The notes below the pieces were generated by a model. The model had not been told where the DNA came from and searched no databases. It was given only the letters and a program-made list of their open reading frames with translations. A stretch of 17,497 bases of DNA from Candidatus Uhrbacteria bacterium (GTDB lineage: Bacteria > Patescibacteriota > Patescibacteriia > UBA9934). Both the position numbers and the translations under genes were made by a program. The stretch spans positions 1-17,497 of the forward strand of contig DOZH01000010.1 of NCBI GenBank assembly GCA_003518105.1. Direction: 5' to 3'. Positions 1 to 5,564 of the stretch are shown here, piece after piece (position 1 is the stretch's first letter; each line of letters starts with the position of its first letter).

Positions 1-3
1 ACA

Positions 4-45
4 TAAAAAAAGGAACGAGCCGGCCGGGGTTAGCGGCACGGCTCG
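4..45 (-). terminator. Rho-independent terminator of the 169-aa/43-aa unit
   Basis: On the minus strand a CGAGCCG...CGGCTCG stem (arms 39-45 and 16-22) with a GC-rich interior is followed by TTCC and a run of seven T. It lies 14 bases past the stop of the 43-aa ORF. It closely resembles the terminator at 1620-1661 in arms, loop and tail, so the two look like duplicates. Confidence 0.8.
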
Positions 46-58
46 GGAGGAGACGGGG

Positions 59-190
59 TCAGTGATAAGTGGCGGCGGCACGGAGGCGTTGACGGAGATC
101 CTGTACCTCGACGTTCTGTTGGTCTGACACTTGCGACAGATGCCCGAGAGACGAAGTTGGTTCACCAACAGTCAGACTGAGTTCTGTCAT
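59..190 (-). CDS. 43-aa small protein, overlaps the 169-aa gene by ATGA
   Basis: I do not recognise this protein. Its ATG (190-188) overlaps the TGA stop of the 169-aa gene (189-187) in an ATGA arrangement, which usually means translational coupling. It runs for 43 codons to TGA and is followed after 14 bases by a strong terminator, so it sits exactly between the upstream stop and the transcript end. The product begins MTELSLTVGE, is hydrophilic, and its second half (Q-N-V-E-V-Q-D-L-R-Q-R-L-R) could form a short amphipathic helix or coiled coil. There is no membrane segment. The same arrangement (gene, ATGA, tiny ORF, sister terminator) recurs at 1682-1971, which raises the chance that it is real. 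No function can be assigned. Confidence 0.55.
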   Translation of the reverse strand: MTELSLTVGEPTSSLGHLSQVSDQQNVEVQDLRQRLRAAATYH

Positions 191-696
191 GGCGTCACCC
201 GAATGGGACGGACGGTAGCTGGCGGCTTGGCGGTGACCAAGCGATCAGCACGCAGCAACTGTCGACGCAGAGCCTTTTTGCGCTCCGAGTCCCCCACCAC
301 CAGAGTCAAGCAATCCTCGGCTTCACGGAAAAAACCCCAGAAGAGGTTCCACTGGGCCAACTGGCACAGAGCCCGGTCGCGCAGGTTGATATCTGTGATC
401 TGGTGCGGCCGAGCGACGAGGTAAGCCTTGAGCTCGAGCAAGAGTTGGACGCCGCGATCGTGACCGTGCGAGGTCTCCGTGCAGAGCTGTTGCAAATTGT
501 CCTCCACGTAGGCCAGCTTGAGGCTGAACGTGTGGTGCTGTTGCAACTGCGACTCGGACGGCGGTCGACTCAAGGCCCGTACCTTACGGGGTGCCTCGGG
601 CGACAGGTTGTCAGGCGGCGGTACCCAACGCTGGTAGGCCAGGACGGCGCAGAGGATGAGCAAAAGAGGCAAACCGAGCAGAAGAAGCGATGACAT
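187..696 (-). CDS. Unrecognised 169-aa protein with N-terminal membrane anchor
   Basis: No family recognised. Residues 3-20 (LLLLGLPLLLILCAVLAY) form a strongly hydrophobic segment right at the start, followed by RW and a proline-rich linker (VPPPDNLSPEAP). The most likely form is a single-pass protein with N-terminus out or uncleaved signal anchor. The rest is soluble and mostly helical, with many L, Q, R and E residues, and ends in a basic proline-rich tail. ATG at 696 has GGAG seven bases upstream. A promoter candidate lies at 718-746. Its stop overlaps the start of a 43-aa ORF. The overall plan, anchor plus helical domain, matches the 254-aa neighbour at 798-1562, but I see no convincing sequence identity between them. 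Confidence 0.75.
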   Translation of the reverse strand: MSSLLLLGLPLLLILCAVLAYQRWVPPPDNLSPEAPRKVRALSRPPSESQLQQHHTFSLKLAYVEDNLQQLCTETSHGHDRGVQLLLELKAYLVARPHQITDINLRDRALCQLAQWNLFWGFFREAEDCLTLVVGDSERKKALRRQLLRADRLVTAKPPATVRPIRVTP

Positions 697-717
697 GTGG
701 GACTCCGGTGCGGCTAT

Positions 718-746
718 ACTTTAGTCCAGCGGCGCTAAGTTGGCAA
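718..746 (-). promoter_or_regulatory. Promoter candidate for the 169-aa gene
   Basis: Minus strand: -35 TTGCCA (741-746), 17-bp spacer, -10 TAAAGT (718-723), about 20 bases before the ATG and just after the terminator of the preceding unit. A TATAG a few bases further on is an alternative -10. Confidence 0.4.
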
Positions 747-774
747 TACAAAACCGACGCTGTCCAGGCGTCGG
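747..774 (-). terminator. Terminator of the 254-aa gene
   Basis: Minus strand: CCGACGC (768-774), loop CTGGACA, GCGTCGG (754-760), then TTTTGTATTG. Perfect 7-bp stem with a short, imperfect T tail. It lies 24 bases after the stop of the 254-aa gene. Confidence 0.6.
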
Positions 775-797
775 CGAGAAAGAGGTGGATGTGGTGG

Positions 798-1562
798 CTA
801 GTGCCAGTCGGGGCAGTTCGTTGGGTCCCCCAAGCTTGTTTCCAGCCAGGCTGGTAGCAGGTGATGAGCGTGAGCATGCTGCTTCACCAGCCAGCCCTCC
901 ATGCCCTCTTCGCCCTGCATCCGGCGGATGATGCCCAGCATGTAGAGCTCGTCCTTCTGATTCTGGACCAAGGAGAAGGGCATGGTCTTGCGCCAGGCGT
1001 GAAATGGCTCGTCGCGCATGGCCCAGGCGAGCGGGTGAAAAACCAAGGCAAGTTCGTGCTGAGCTTGGCGGCGCATATCCTCGCTGCTCAACTGAGGTAC
1101 CAGATGCACGCCTTGATCCAGGTACTGGCGGCCCAACTGGAACTGCTTATGCACCAGTTCGTACTCAACGTGCTTGGCGCAGAGCTTGATGAGCAGGAGA
1201 TAGCCCTTGTTGTACCGTACACCGTCACCCTGCAAGAGCGGCAGGTTGAGCAGTTGACGCAGCTCCTTCGTGCCGTGAAAGGCCGAATCGGTGGGCCAGT
1301 CCGTGTCTGGGTCCCAGTACATGTTGCCGAGCTCGTCGAGCAGCTCGTCAAAGCGCATGCGAACCAGTCGCTCAGCCTCCGCCAAGTCGTCGAGCGACTG
1401 CTTGGTCAACTGGCCGCTGGCAATCTGCAGCGCCAGCGCGACCGGCATGGACTTGAGCCGCGGCGCAAAGTGGTTGCGGTACAGGCTAGCCAGGCCAGCG
1501 CAAGCCAGGCCGACAGCCATGAGAGTCACAAAGACCAAGACGCAAAGAAAGAACCAGAACAT
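798..1562 (-). CDS. Unrecognised 254-aa protein with N-terminal membrane anchor
   Basis: No family recognised. Residues 1-28 form one hydrophobic segment (start MFWFFLCVLVFVTLMAVGLA) followed by a basic stretch (YRNHFAPRLK), so the protein is probably anchored by its N-terminus. The remaining ~220 residues are helix-rich. They include an LVRMRFDELLDELG helix and a tryptophan-, histidine- and proline-rich C-terminus (PAWLETSLGDPTNCPDWH), a pattern loosely like helical-repeat adaptor domains. The start is well supported: AGGAGGTG lies four bases before the ATG at 1562. The gene is a single unit with the sister terminator at 1620-1661 upstream and its own terminator at 747-774. Confidence 0.75.
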   Translation of the reverse strand: MFWFFLCVLVFVTLMAVGLACAGLASLYRNHFAPRLKSMPVALALQIASGQLTKQSLDDLAEAERLVRMRFDELLDELGNMYWDPDTDWPTDSAFHGTKELRQLLNLPLLQGDGVRYNKGYLLLIKLCAKHVEYELVHKQFQLGRQYLDQGVHLVPQLSSEDMRRQAQHELALVFHPLAWAMRDEPFHAWRKTMPFSLVQNQKDELYMLGIIRRMQGEEGMEGWLVKQHAHAHHLLPAWLETSLGDPTNCPDWH

Positions 1563-1619
1563 GAAGCACCTCCTGTGCCTATTAAACGTAGAGTATTAGG
1601 GGTTTTTTGGCAAGAGGTG

Positions 1620-1661
1620 GCAAAAAAGAACGAGCCGGCCGCGGGTGAGGCGGACGGCTCG
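1620..1661 (-). terminator. Terminator of the 63-aa/33-aa unit
   Basis: Minus strand: CGAGCCG ... CGGCTCG (arms 1655-1661 and 1631-1637), with an inner CCGC/GCGG pairing, then TTCTTTTTTG. Near-duplicate of the terminator at 4-45. It lies 21 bases after the stop of the 33-aa ORF. Confidence 0.8.
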
Positions 1662-1681
1662 AGGAAGGAAGATGAGGCTGG

Positions 1682-1783
1682 CTAGTCGTCGAGGTCAAGC
1701 ACCCACCAGCCGAAGCAGAAGAGCATCATAGGGCCCATGCCGAGCAGGACGCAGATGATGGCGGCGAGGAAGAAGTGAGTCAT
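1682..1783 (-). CDS. 33-aa single-pass membrane peptide, overlaps its upstream gene by ATGA
   Basis: Small ORF with ATG at 1783-1781, overlapping the TGA of the preceding gene (1782-1780). The product starts MTHFFLAAIICVLLGMG and continues hydrophobic to about residue 28, then ends with an acidic DLDD tail. It is essentially one membrane helix with a short charged cytoplasmic or periplasmic end. The terminator follows 21 bases later. The combination of a small membrane gene, ATGA overlap, a tiny membrane ORF and a terminator suggests a co-translated pair of small membrane proteins. It is too short to match to any family by eye; toxin-like or regulatory small proteins have this shape, but nothing in the sequence shows that. 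Confidence 0.6.
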   Translation of the reverse strand: MTHFFLAAIICVLLGMGPMMLFCFGWWVLDLDD

Positions 1784-1971
1784 GAGGACTTCACGGCCTC
1801 AGTGTGACTGGCGTGAGCATGAAGGTTGACGCGCTCTAGAAGCCCGAGGTAGCCCTCGAGGTCACGGTTCTTCACATGCAGCAGGCGACAATCCAACCAC
1901 CAAACTAGACAAGCTCCAAACATCACGATAACCACGAAGCTGCAACCCAGGACGAAAATGAAATTCAACAC
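1780..1971 (-). CDS. Small (about 63-aa) membrane protein, unrecognised
   Basis: No family recognised. The likely start is GTG at 1971 or TTG at 1968, because a clear GGAGGTG lies just upstream (positions 1975-1981). The open frame reaches further upstream to a TTG at 2022, but that part has no ribosome binding site and is AT-rich leader. The protein begins with a hydrophobic helix (about residues 2-24, FIFVLGCSFVVIVMFGACLV) followed by WWLDCRLLHVKNRDLEGYLGLLERV, a basic then amphipathic segment. It probably is a single-pass protein with a short cytoplasmic helix. The stop overlaps the 33-aa ORF. A promoter with a consensus TATAAT lies at 2093-2120, giving a leader of about 115 bases that contains repeat block A. 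Confidence 0.6.
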   Translation of the reverse strand: MLNFIFVLGCSFVVIVMFGACLVWWLDCRLLHVKNRDLEGYLGLLERVNLHAHASHTEAVKSS

Positions 1972-2030
1972 GAACACCTCCAAGTGCGGTTGCACGGTAA
2001 TGGAAAATTGAATAATTAGCAAAAATATAG

Positions 2031-2065
2031 CTCGGGGCCGGCACAGGGCCGAGGCTGGCGTCGTC
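2031..2065. repeat. Intergenic repeat block A, copy 1
   Basis: 35-base block, nearly identical (one gap, one substitution) to 8475-8510. It contains CTCGG ... CCGAG, able to form a hairpin with a GGCACA-containing loop, and ends in TGGCGTCGTC. Here it lies in the predicted 5' leader of the 63-aa gene. Confidence 0.75.
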
Positions 2066-2092
2066 AGAGGACCACTCTGTCAGTCACTCGCC

Positions 2093-2120
2093 ATTATAGG
2101 CCAAGGCTCGTCGCTCGCAA
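2093..2120 (-). promoter_or_regulatory. Promoter candidate for the 63-aa/33-aa unit
   Basis: Minus strand: -35 TTGCGA, 16-bp spacer, perfect -10 TATAAT (2093-2098). It is the best -10 box in this part of the window. The transcript would run through repeat block A before reaching the GGAGGTG site. Confidence 0.5.
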
Positions 2121-2147
2121 CCGCCGCATCTCCTGTTCCTAGCTCAA

Positions 2148-2225
2148 GGCCTCAGCCCAGAAATGCTTAAAGGATGACTTGCTTAACGGAACAAATGCGC
2201 AAGTCAAGCATTTCTCGGGTCGGCC
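2148..2225. repeat. Large imperfect inverted repeat between comEC and the left cluster
   Basis: Plus-strand order: GGCC, CCC, AGAAATGCTT (2159-2168), bulge AAAGGAT, GACTTGC (2176-2182), 16-base loop, GCAAGTC (2199-2205), AAGCATTTCT (2206-2215), GGG, GGCC. The core is 17 perfect base pairs with one 7-base bulge, and weaker GC pairs extend it. It has no T run, so it is not a simple terminator. It lies between repeat blocks A and B of copy 1, where copy 2 has only 10 bases. Confidence 0.7.
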
Positions 2226-2246
2226 ATCGCGTCGTTACAGGAGACA

Positions 2247-2273
2247 CGACAGTCGCTCGCTCCTACAAGGCTC
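2247..2273. repeat. Intergenic repeat block B, copy 1
   Basis: 27-base block matching 8521-8547 at all but three adjacent positions; the shared core is CTCGCTCCTACAAGGCTC. On the minus strand it reads GTAGGAGCGA, which resembles the GTAG-led ends of REP elements; that likeness is suggestive only. It overlaps the last two bases of the comEC C-terminal part at 2272. Confidence 0.7.
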
Positions 2274-3126
2274 AACGCGGAAAATTAGTGACCGTGGGTT
2301 CGCCGCCGTCGCTTAAGACTCTAATGTCGCCGTCCGTGTCCGTGCGGAAGACTTGGGCGCCGGCTTGGGCTAGGCGGTCGAGGACGATGCGTGAGGGGTG
2401 GCCGTAGCTGTTGTCGACCCCGACGGAAATTAAAGCGAAGTTGGGAGTGATGGTGGTGAGGAGATTCGGGCCGGAGGAAGTGTCGCTGCCGTGGTGGCCA
2501 ACTTTTAGGACGTCGATGTGCGGGAGGCCCGAGGCGTAGAGTTCTTCTTGGGCAATACCTGCGTCCCCCGTCAGCAGCATGGTGGTTTGGCCGTAAGTTA
2601 AGAGGGCGACGATGGAGCCGTCGTTGGCGTCGTCCGTAAAGGCGCCGGCTAAGGGTGAGGCTGGCCAGATAACCTTCAAGACTCCCCCGTCACCCAAGTC
2701 CCAGGTGAGATTGCGGCTGGCGACCGTGGCTGTGTTGCCGCCGAGATTTTCGAAACCAATAGAGGCCGAGGAATTATAAATTAAACCGTCGTCGACCACC
2801 TCACCGACCCGATAATTTTCGAGCACGGCGTCCAAGCCCAGGACGTGATCCGCATGAGGGTGGGTGGCCAAGACGACGTCGAGAGTACGGTCCCAGGGCG
2901 GGAGCACGCTGGCGAGTTTTTCGAGGATGGCGTCGTTCGGGCCGCCGTCGATGAGGATTTGTTTATTGGGAGAGTCGATGAAAATAGCGTCGCCCTGACC
3001 GACGTCAAAAACCCACACGGCTAAGCGGTGAGGGTGAAACCAGGTGCCGGAAAAGAAGGCCTCGGCGAGGAGGGAGACGGTGAGGAGGAGGATTATGGCT
3101 AGGCTTTTTTGGAAACGACGCGACAT
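2272..3126 (-). CDS. comEC: ComEC C-terminal part: metallo-beta-lactamase-like domain
   Basis: This is the C-terminal half of a ComEC/Rec2 competence protein. In the family this domain faces outside and is thought to process the non-transported DNA strand. From the ATG at 3126 (284 aa) there is one membrane helix (residues 8-24), then DVGQGDA (41-47), the metal-binding HPHADH (89-94), LLTGDA (184-189) and VGHHGSD (209-215), all typical of the ComEC lactamase domain. It overlaps the channel part by 28 bases in the -1 frame. The ATG has no clear ribosome binding site. Read through the A6 run at 3105-3110, the frame would continue straight from the channel gene into this one and give about 716 aa, a normal ComEC length. 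The usual protein is a single chain, so the split is notable: frameshift, recoding, or true split gene. Confidence 0.9.
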   Translation of the reverse strand: MSRRFQKSLAIILLLTVSLLAEAFFSGTWFHPHRLAVWVFDVGQGDAIFIDSPNKQILIDGGPNDAILEKLASVLPPWDRTLDVVLATHPHADHVLGLDAVLENYRVGEVVDDGLIYNSSASIGFENLGGNTATVASRNLTWDLGDGGVLKVIWPASPLAGAFTDDANDGSIVALLTYGQTTMLLTGDAGIAQEELYASGLPHIDVLKVGHHGSDTSSGPNLLTTITPNFALISVGVDNSYGHPSRIVLDRLAQAGAQVFRTDTDGDIRVLSDGGEPTVTNFPR

Positions 3127-4421
3127 ACGAGGGCAACGAATAAGGCGGCGATGATGGCGAGAATTACGCGGCCAGCTAGAGGGATAGTGAGATAAGCGAA
3201 AGGCACGCTCGCGATGGCGGCGATGAGCCAAAGGATGAGGTGGAGCACGGCCCAAGCTGGGAGAGTGAAGAGCGAACCGATGACTGGAAGGGCCGAGAAG
3301 ATGGCGGCCAAGATGGTGCCGAGGACGCCGAGCGACATGGCGAGCTCGACGAAGGGCAAGGCGAGAAGGTTAACGAACGGGCCGACGAGTGAGACTTGGC
3401 CGAAGGAGAGAATGACGATGGGCAGAGTGCAGAGCGTGGCGGTGAGGGTGCTACCGAAGGTGTCGCGAATTTCCAGGTTGGTGGGCAGCCAGGTGAGGCG
3501 CTTCATGATGTGTGGTGAGAGCCAGATGAGGGCAACAGTTGAGGTGACTGAAAGCTGGAAGCCAACGTCGCCAATCAACAGACGTGGCTCGAAAGCCAGC
3601 ATGACGGCCACGGCCAGGAGGACAATGTTGCGCATGGAGGTTTTGCGGCCGACCTGGCGTGAGGTGAGAACGAGGGCGCCCATGGTGGCGGCACGGACGA
3701 CGGATGGTTCGAGGCCAGCGAGCACGGCGTAAACGGCAATGGCGACGAGGAGTAACCAAAAAGCGCGTTGGCGGCGGATACCGAGCCAGGTGAGTAAGCC
3801 GAAGACGGCGAGGATGACGAGGGTGATGTTAAAGCCAGAGGCGGCGACGATGTGGGTGGTGCCGGTGGCCAAGAAGCGGGCTTGCCAGAGCTGTGAGAAC
3901 TCGGCGCGACCGATGAGAAGGCCAGCGAGGAGGGTCGACTCGGGCTCGGGGAGATGGGCGCCGATGGTGTGCAGGATTGTTTGACGGAGCTGAGCCAAGG
4001 CAAGGCCTGGCCTAGGCGAGGCCTCGCCGACAACTAGCGGGACTTCGGCTACACGGCAGACGGCGTAGGTGCCGCGGATGGCGAGATAGGTTGGGTAGTC
4101 AAAGCTGTCGATGAAAGCTGGGGCTTCCAGGGTGCAAGCAAGGCGAATGCGAACACCAATGTTGCTCGACGGGTAGCGTGGAGCGTTGAGGAGAATTTTG
4201 TCGCGCTTGGCTGTGCCGTCGACGAGGACCTGGGAAAGCGTCAGCCCGACGGTGGCCTCGCCAAGGTTGATGTCCGCAACGGTGGCTTCGATTGTGTGAT
4301 TACCGAGGGAGCCCGCAACAGAATCGGCGGAGGGATGGATGAGGGCGCCACGAACGGGCGAAATGACAATAAAGGCGAGGAGGATGGCGGTGAGGATATT
4401 CGATGGGGTGCGGGGTGACAT
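3099..4421 (-). CDS. comEC: ComEC N-terminal part: OB-fold region and competence channel domain
   Basis: Inner-membrane DNA uptake channel of natural transformation. The 440-residue product has a hydrophobic N-terminus, a soluble region (about 30-130) in the place of the OB-fold domain, then the competence domain with many helices. The diagnostic stretch is LLIGRAEFS...FLATGTTHIVAASGFNITLVI, matching the family pattern of Gly/His-Ser-Gly around the channel entrance. It ends VSKKA-stop right after an A6 run, 28 bases into the lactamase part. A TAGAAT box ends 8 bases before the ATG and no Shine-Dalgarno is visible, which suggests a leaderless message. In this uptake system ComEC usually works with type IV pili and ComEA; neither is in the window. 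Confidence 0.9.
   Translation of the reverse strand: MSPRTPSNILTAILLAFIVISPVRGALIHPSADSVAGSLGNHTIEATVADINLGEATVGLTLSQVLVDGTAKRDKILLNAPRYPSSNIGVRIRLACTLEAPAFIDSFDYPTYLAIRGTYAVCRVAEVPLVVGEASPRPGLALAQLRQTILHTIGAHLPEPESTLLAGLLIGRAEFSQLWQARFLATGTTHIVAASGFNITLVILAVFGLLTWLGIRRQRAFWLLLVAIAVYAVLAGLEPSVVRAATMGALVLTSRQVGRKTSMRNIVLLAVAVMLAFEPRLLIGDVGFQLSVTSTVALIWLSPHIMKRLTWLPTNLEIRDTFGSTLTATLCTLPIVILSFGQVSLVGPFVNLLALPFVELAMSLGVLGTILAAIFSALPVIGSLFTLPAWAVLHLILWLIAAIASVPFAYLTIPLAGRVILAIIAALFVALVCRVVSKKA
3105..3110 (-). other. A6 run where the two comEC frames can be joined
   Basis: Minus strand reads TCC AAA AAA GCC TAG. Slipping back one base on the six A gives TCC AAA AAA AGC CTA GCC, which enters the lactamase frame exactly two codons before the stop. 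An extra A in the genome or transcript has the same effect. This is either a slippery site (ribosomal or polymerase) or a homopolymer length error. Confidence 0.45.
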
Positions 4422-4429
4422 GTGGGAGT

Positions 4430-4435
4430 ATTCTA
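4430..4435 (-). promoter_or_regulatory. -10 box candidate for comEC
   Basis: Minus strand TAGAAT, 8 bases before the comEC ATG (4421), with no Shine-Dalgarno between. Same geometry as leuS and the 462-aa gene. No good -35 found. Confidence 0.3.
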
Positions 4436-4477
4436 CAGGTGAAGACCCCAGGTGTATTCACTGTTATCCACATGAGG

Positions 4478-4504
4478 CGTCCGGGACGAGCCTCGTCCGG
4501 GACG
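4478..4504. repeat. Tandem dyad CGTCCGGGACG in the comEC divergent gap
   Basis: Two identical 11-base palindrome-like units (4478-4488 and 4494-4504), 16 bases apart, between two divergent genes. Together they can also fold as one hairpin with an AGCCT loop. A related pair with GTCCGGGAC cores and the same 16-base period lies at 13180-13209. Could be a double operator. Confidence 0.5.
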
Positions 4505-4508
4505 CGGA

Positions 4509-4536
4509 TTGATTGACTCGGGGCTTAGCATATGTT
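4509..4536 (+). promoter_or_regulatory. Promoter candidate for the small membrane gene at 4606
   Basis: -35 TTGATT (4509-4514), 16-bp spacer, -10 TATGTT (4531-4536), 5 bases downstream of the tandem dyads. Confidence 0.35.
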
Positions 4537-4605
4537 AACTTTTTAAGTCTTTCGCCCTGTAAGTGAATGACGAGTCAACGACCCTCACCCCTCCCTGGAG
4601 CCACA

Positions 4606-4992
4606 ATGTCCAATCCCTCCTCCCCCGCCAAAACTGGCGGACGAACGCTGACCGAGCCCTACCACAGTCTCAGCATCTGGATCGGTACGGCCTTCAGCTT
4701 GATGCTCGGCCCCTAGATCGCCATCGTATACATGCGAGAGGTACGTCCAGGAGTCCGAATGTGCTGGGACGAGAGCGGCATCATCAACTGGGGCCATACC
4801 TACACATCTGCGGCTCCGGGTCGTACACTCCTTGAAGCGCTGTTCGATTCATGTGGCCCGAACATCGGTTGGACCGTCCTCTGTTTGATGGTCACCTTCG
4901 GCCCAGCAATCTTTCTCGCTCTGATGTATGTGTTGATGTGGTTGATCTGCGCGATATTTTTGGATAAACCACACACGAACAAGCTCAACTGA
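4606..4992 (+). pseudogene. Small membrane protein interrupted by an in-frame TAG
   Basis: I do not recognise the family. ATG at 4606 has GGAG five bases before it, the best start here. The frame runs 36 codons, meets TAG at 4714-4716, and then stays open to TGA at 4990-4992. The stop falls inside a hydrophobic helix: SIWIGTAFSLMLGP, stop, IAIVYM, then a basic MREVR. A second hydrophobic region follows (about residues 85-118, IGWTVLCLMVTFGPAIFLAL and on). The intact protein would be about 128 aa with two membrane segments and a soluble loop between. The downstream part alone could start at an ATG at 4732, but without a ribosome binding site. Nonsense mutation, sequencing error or stop readthrough are all possible; TAG is used as a normal stop elsewhere in the window. 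Confidence 0.6.
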
Positions 4993-4998
4993 CCACTC

Positions 4999-5070
4999 AC
5001 GCACCGAACAGCCGCTAGGAGGATGACGAAAGTTGTCTCGGAGAGCGCGCTGGGAGGTGCGTTTTCTGTT
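4999..5070 (+). terminator. Structured terminator after the small membrane gene
   Basis: Outer stem ACGCACC (4999-5005) with GGTGCGT (5056-5062), inner CAGC with GCTG (5009-5012, 5049-5052), then TTTCTGTTATTC. The hairpin is long but starts 7 bases after the stop codon and ends in a T-rich tail. Confidence 0.5.
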
Positions 5071-5074
5071 ATTC

Positions 5075-5117
5075 TTAATTATTATAAAGATGCGGCCGAC
5101 CCCGGGTGGGATCGGCC
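5075..5117 (-). terminator. Terminator of the 101-aa gene
   Basis: Minus strand: GGCCGA (5112-5117) ... TCGGCC (5094-5099), then GCATCTTTATAATAATT. Perfect 6-bp stem plus inner CCC/GGG, with an AT-rich rather than pure T tail. Confidence 0.5.
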
Positions 5118-5134
5118 AACAAAGAAGTGGGCGG

Positions 5135-5440
5135 CTATTTCATGACAGTGCTCCAACGGTTCACTGATGAAAGTTCTTGCGGCTGGCCGACGATGCTCTC
5201 CAACAAGGCACGAGCTTCGACCAAGGCAGCCTGGTACTGTTCGGCCGTCCAGCTGTAGCGACGAGACCAAATCTGCTCAAAGTCTTTGTGCTGCAACAGT
5301 GTCAACAACTGCTCGGCTCTATAAGCTCCGTTACTGGCACAAAAGCGTTCTAATGGCAACGGCACGAGCAGTGCGCCGTCAACAATTTGTAGACTGAACG
5401 ACCCCGGTGCAGCTTCTGTAGTTGTAGAAACAATGTCCAT
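5135..5440 (-). CDS. Unrecognised 101-aa soluble protein
   Basis: No family recognised. ATG at 5440 has AGAGG five to six bases upstream. The protein begins MDIVSTTTEAAPGSFSLQIV, has no membrane segment, and its centre and C-terminal half look helical (YRAEQLLTLLQHKDFEQIWSRR, then EQYQAALVEARALLESIV). It is flanked by a two-way terminator at 5537-5562 and its own terminator at 5075-5117, so it is a stand-alone unit, like the other orphan genes here. Its leader contains a GACC-GATT-GGTC palindrome (5485-5496), a possible but unproven operator. Confidence 0.65.
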   Translation of the reverse strand: MDIVSTTTEAAPGSFSLQIVDGALLVPLPLERFCASNGAYRAEQLLTLLQHKDFEQIWSRRYSWTAEQYQAALVEARALLESIVGQPQELSSVNRWSTVMK

Positions 5441-5536
5441 GATTACCTCTTGTGATTGGGTCGACCAAAGTGTGGCATGGTAAAGACCGATTGGTCAAAT
5501 TGCATGTAAGTTAAGCAGTGGTTTATATTAACTGCG

Positions 5537-5562
5537 AAAACCGAGCCACACGGCTCGGTTTT
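5537..5562. terminator. Two-way terminator after the SET-domain gene
   Basis: AAAACCGAGCC (5537-5547), loop ACAC, GGCTCGGTTTT (5552-5562): 11-bp perfect stem with A and T flanks that serve both strands. It lies two bases past the stop of the SET-domain gene. Confidence 0.85.
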
Positions 5563-5564
5563 GC

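Noticed and set aside
861..1685. Long open frame of 274 codons on the plus strand
   Set aside because: It runs opposite to the 254-aa gene, which has a strong ribosome binding site, membrane anchor and terminator; the plus-strand frame has none and crosses a terminator.
2148..2225. Integron attC site
   Set aside because: No RYYYAAC/GTTRRRY core sites at the ends of the inverted repeat and no integrase or cassette series in this part.
4464..4472. Perfect TTATCCACA DnaA box
   Set aside because: Single copy, with no cluster, AT-rich unwinding region or dnaA/dnaN genes nearby; one match in 17 kb can be chance.
5485..5496. GACC-GATT-GGTC palindrome as an operator before the 101-aa gene
   Set aside because: Short, single copy and not placed against a convincing promoter; kept only as a remark in that gene's entry.
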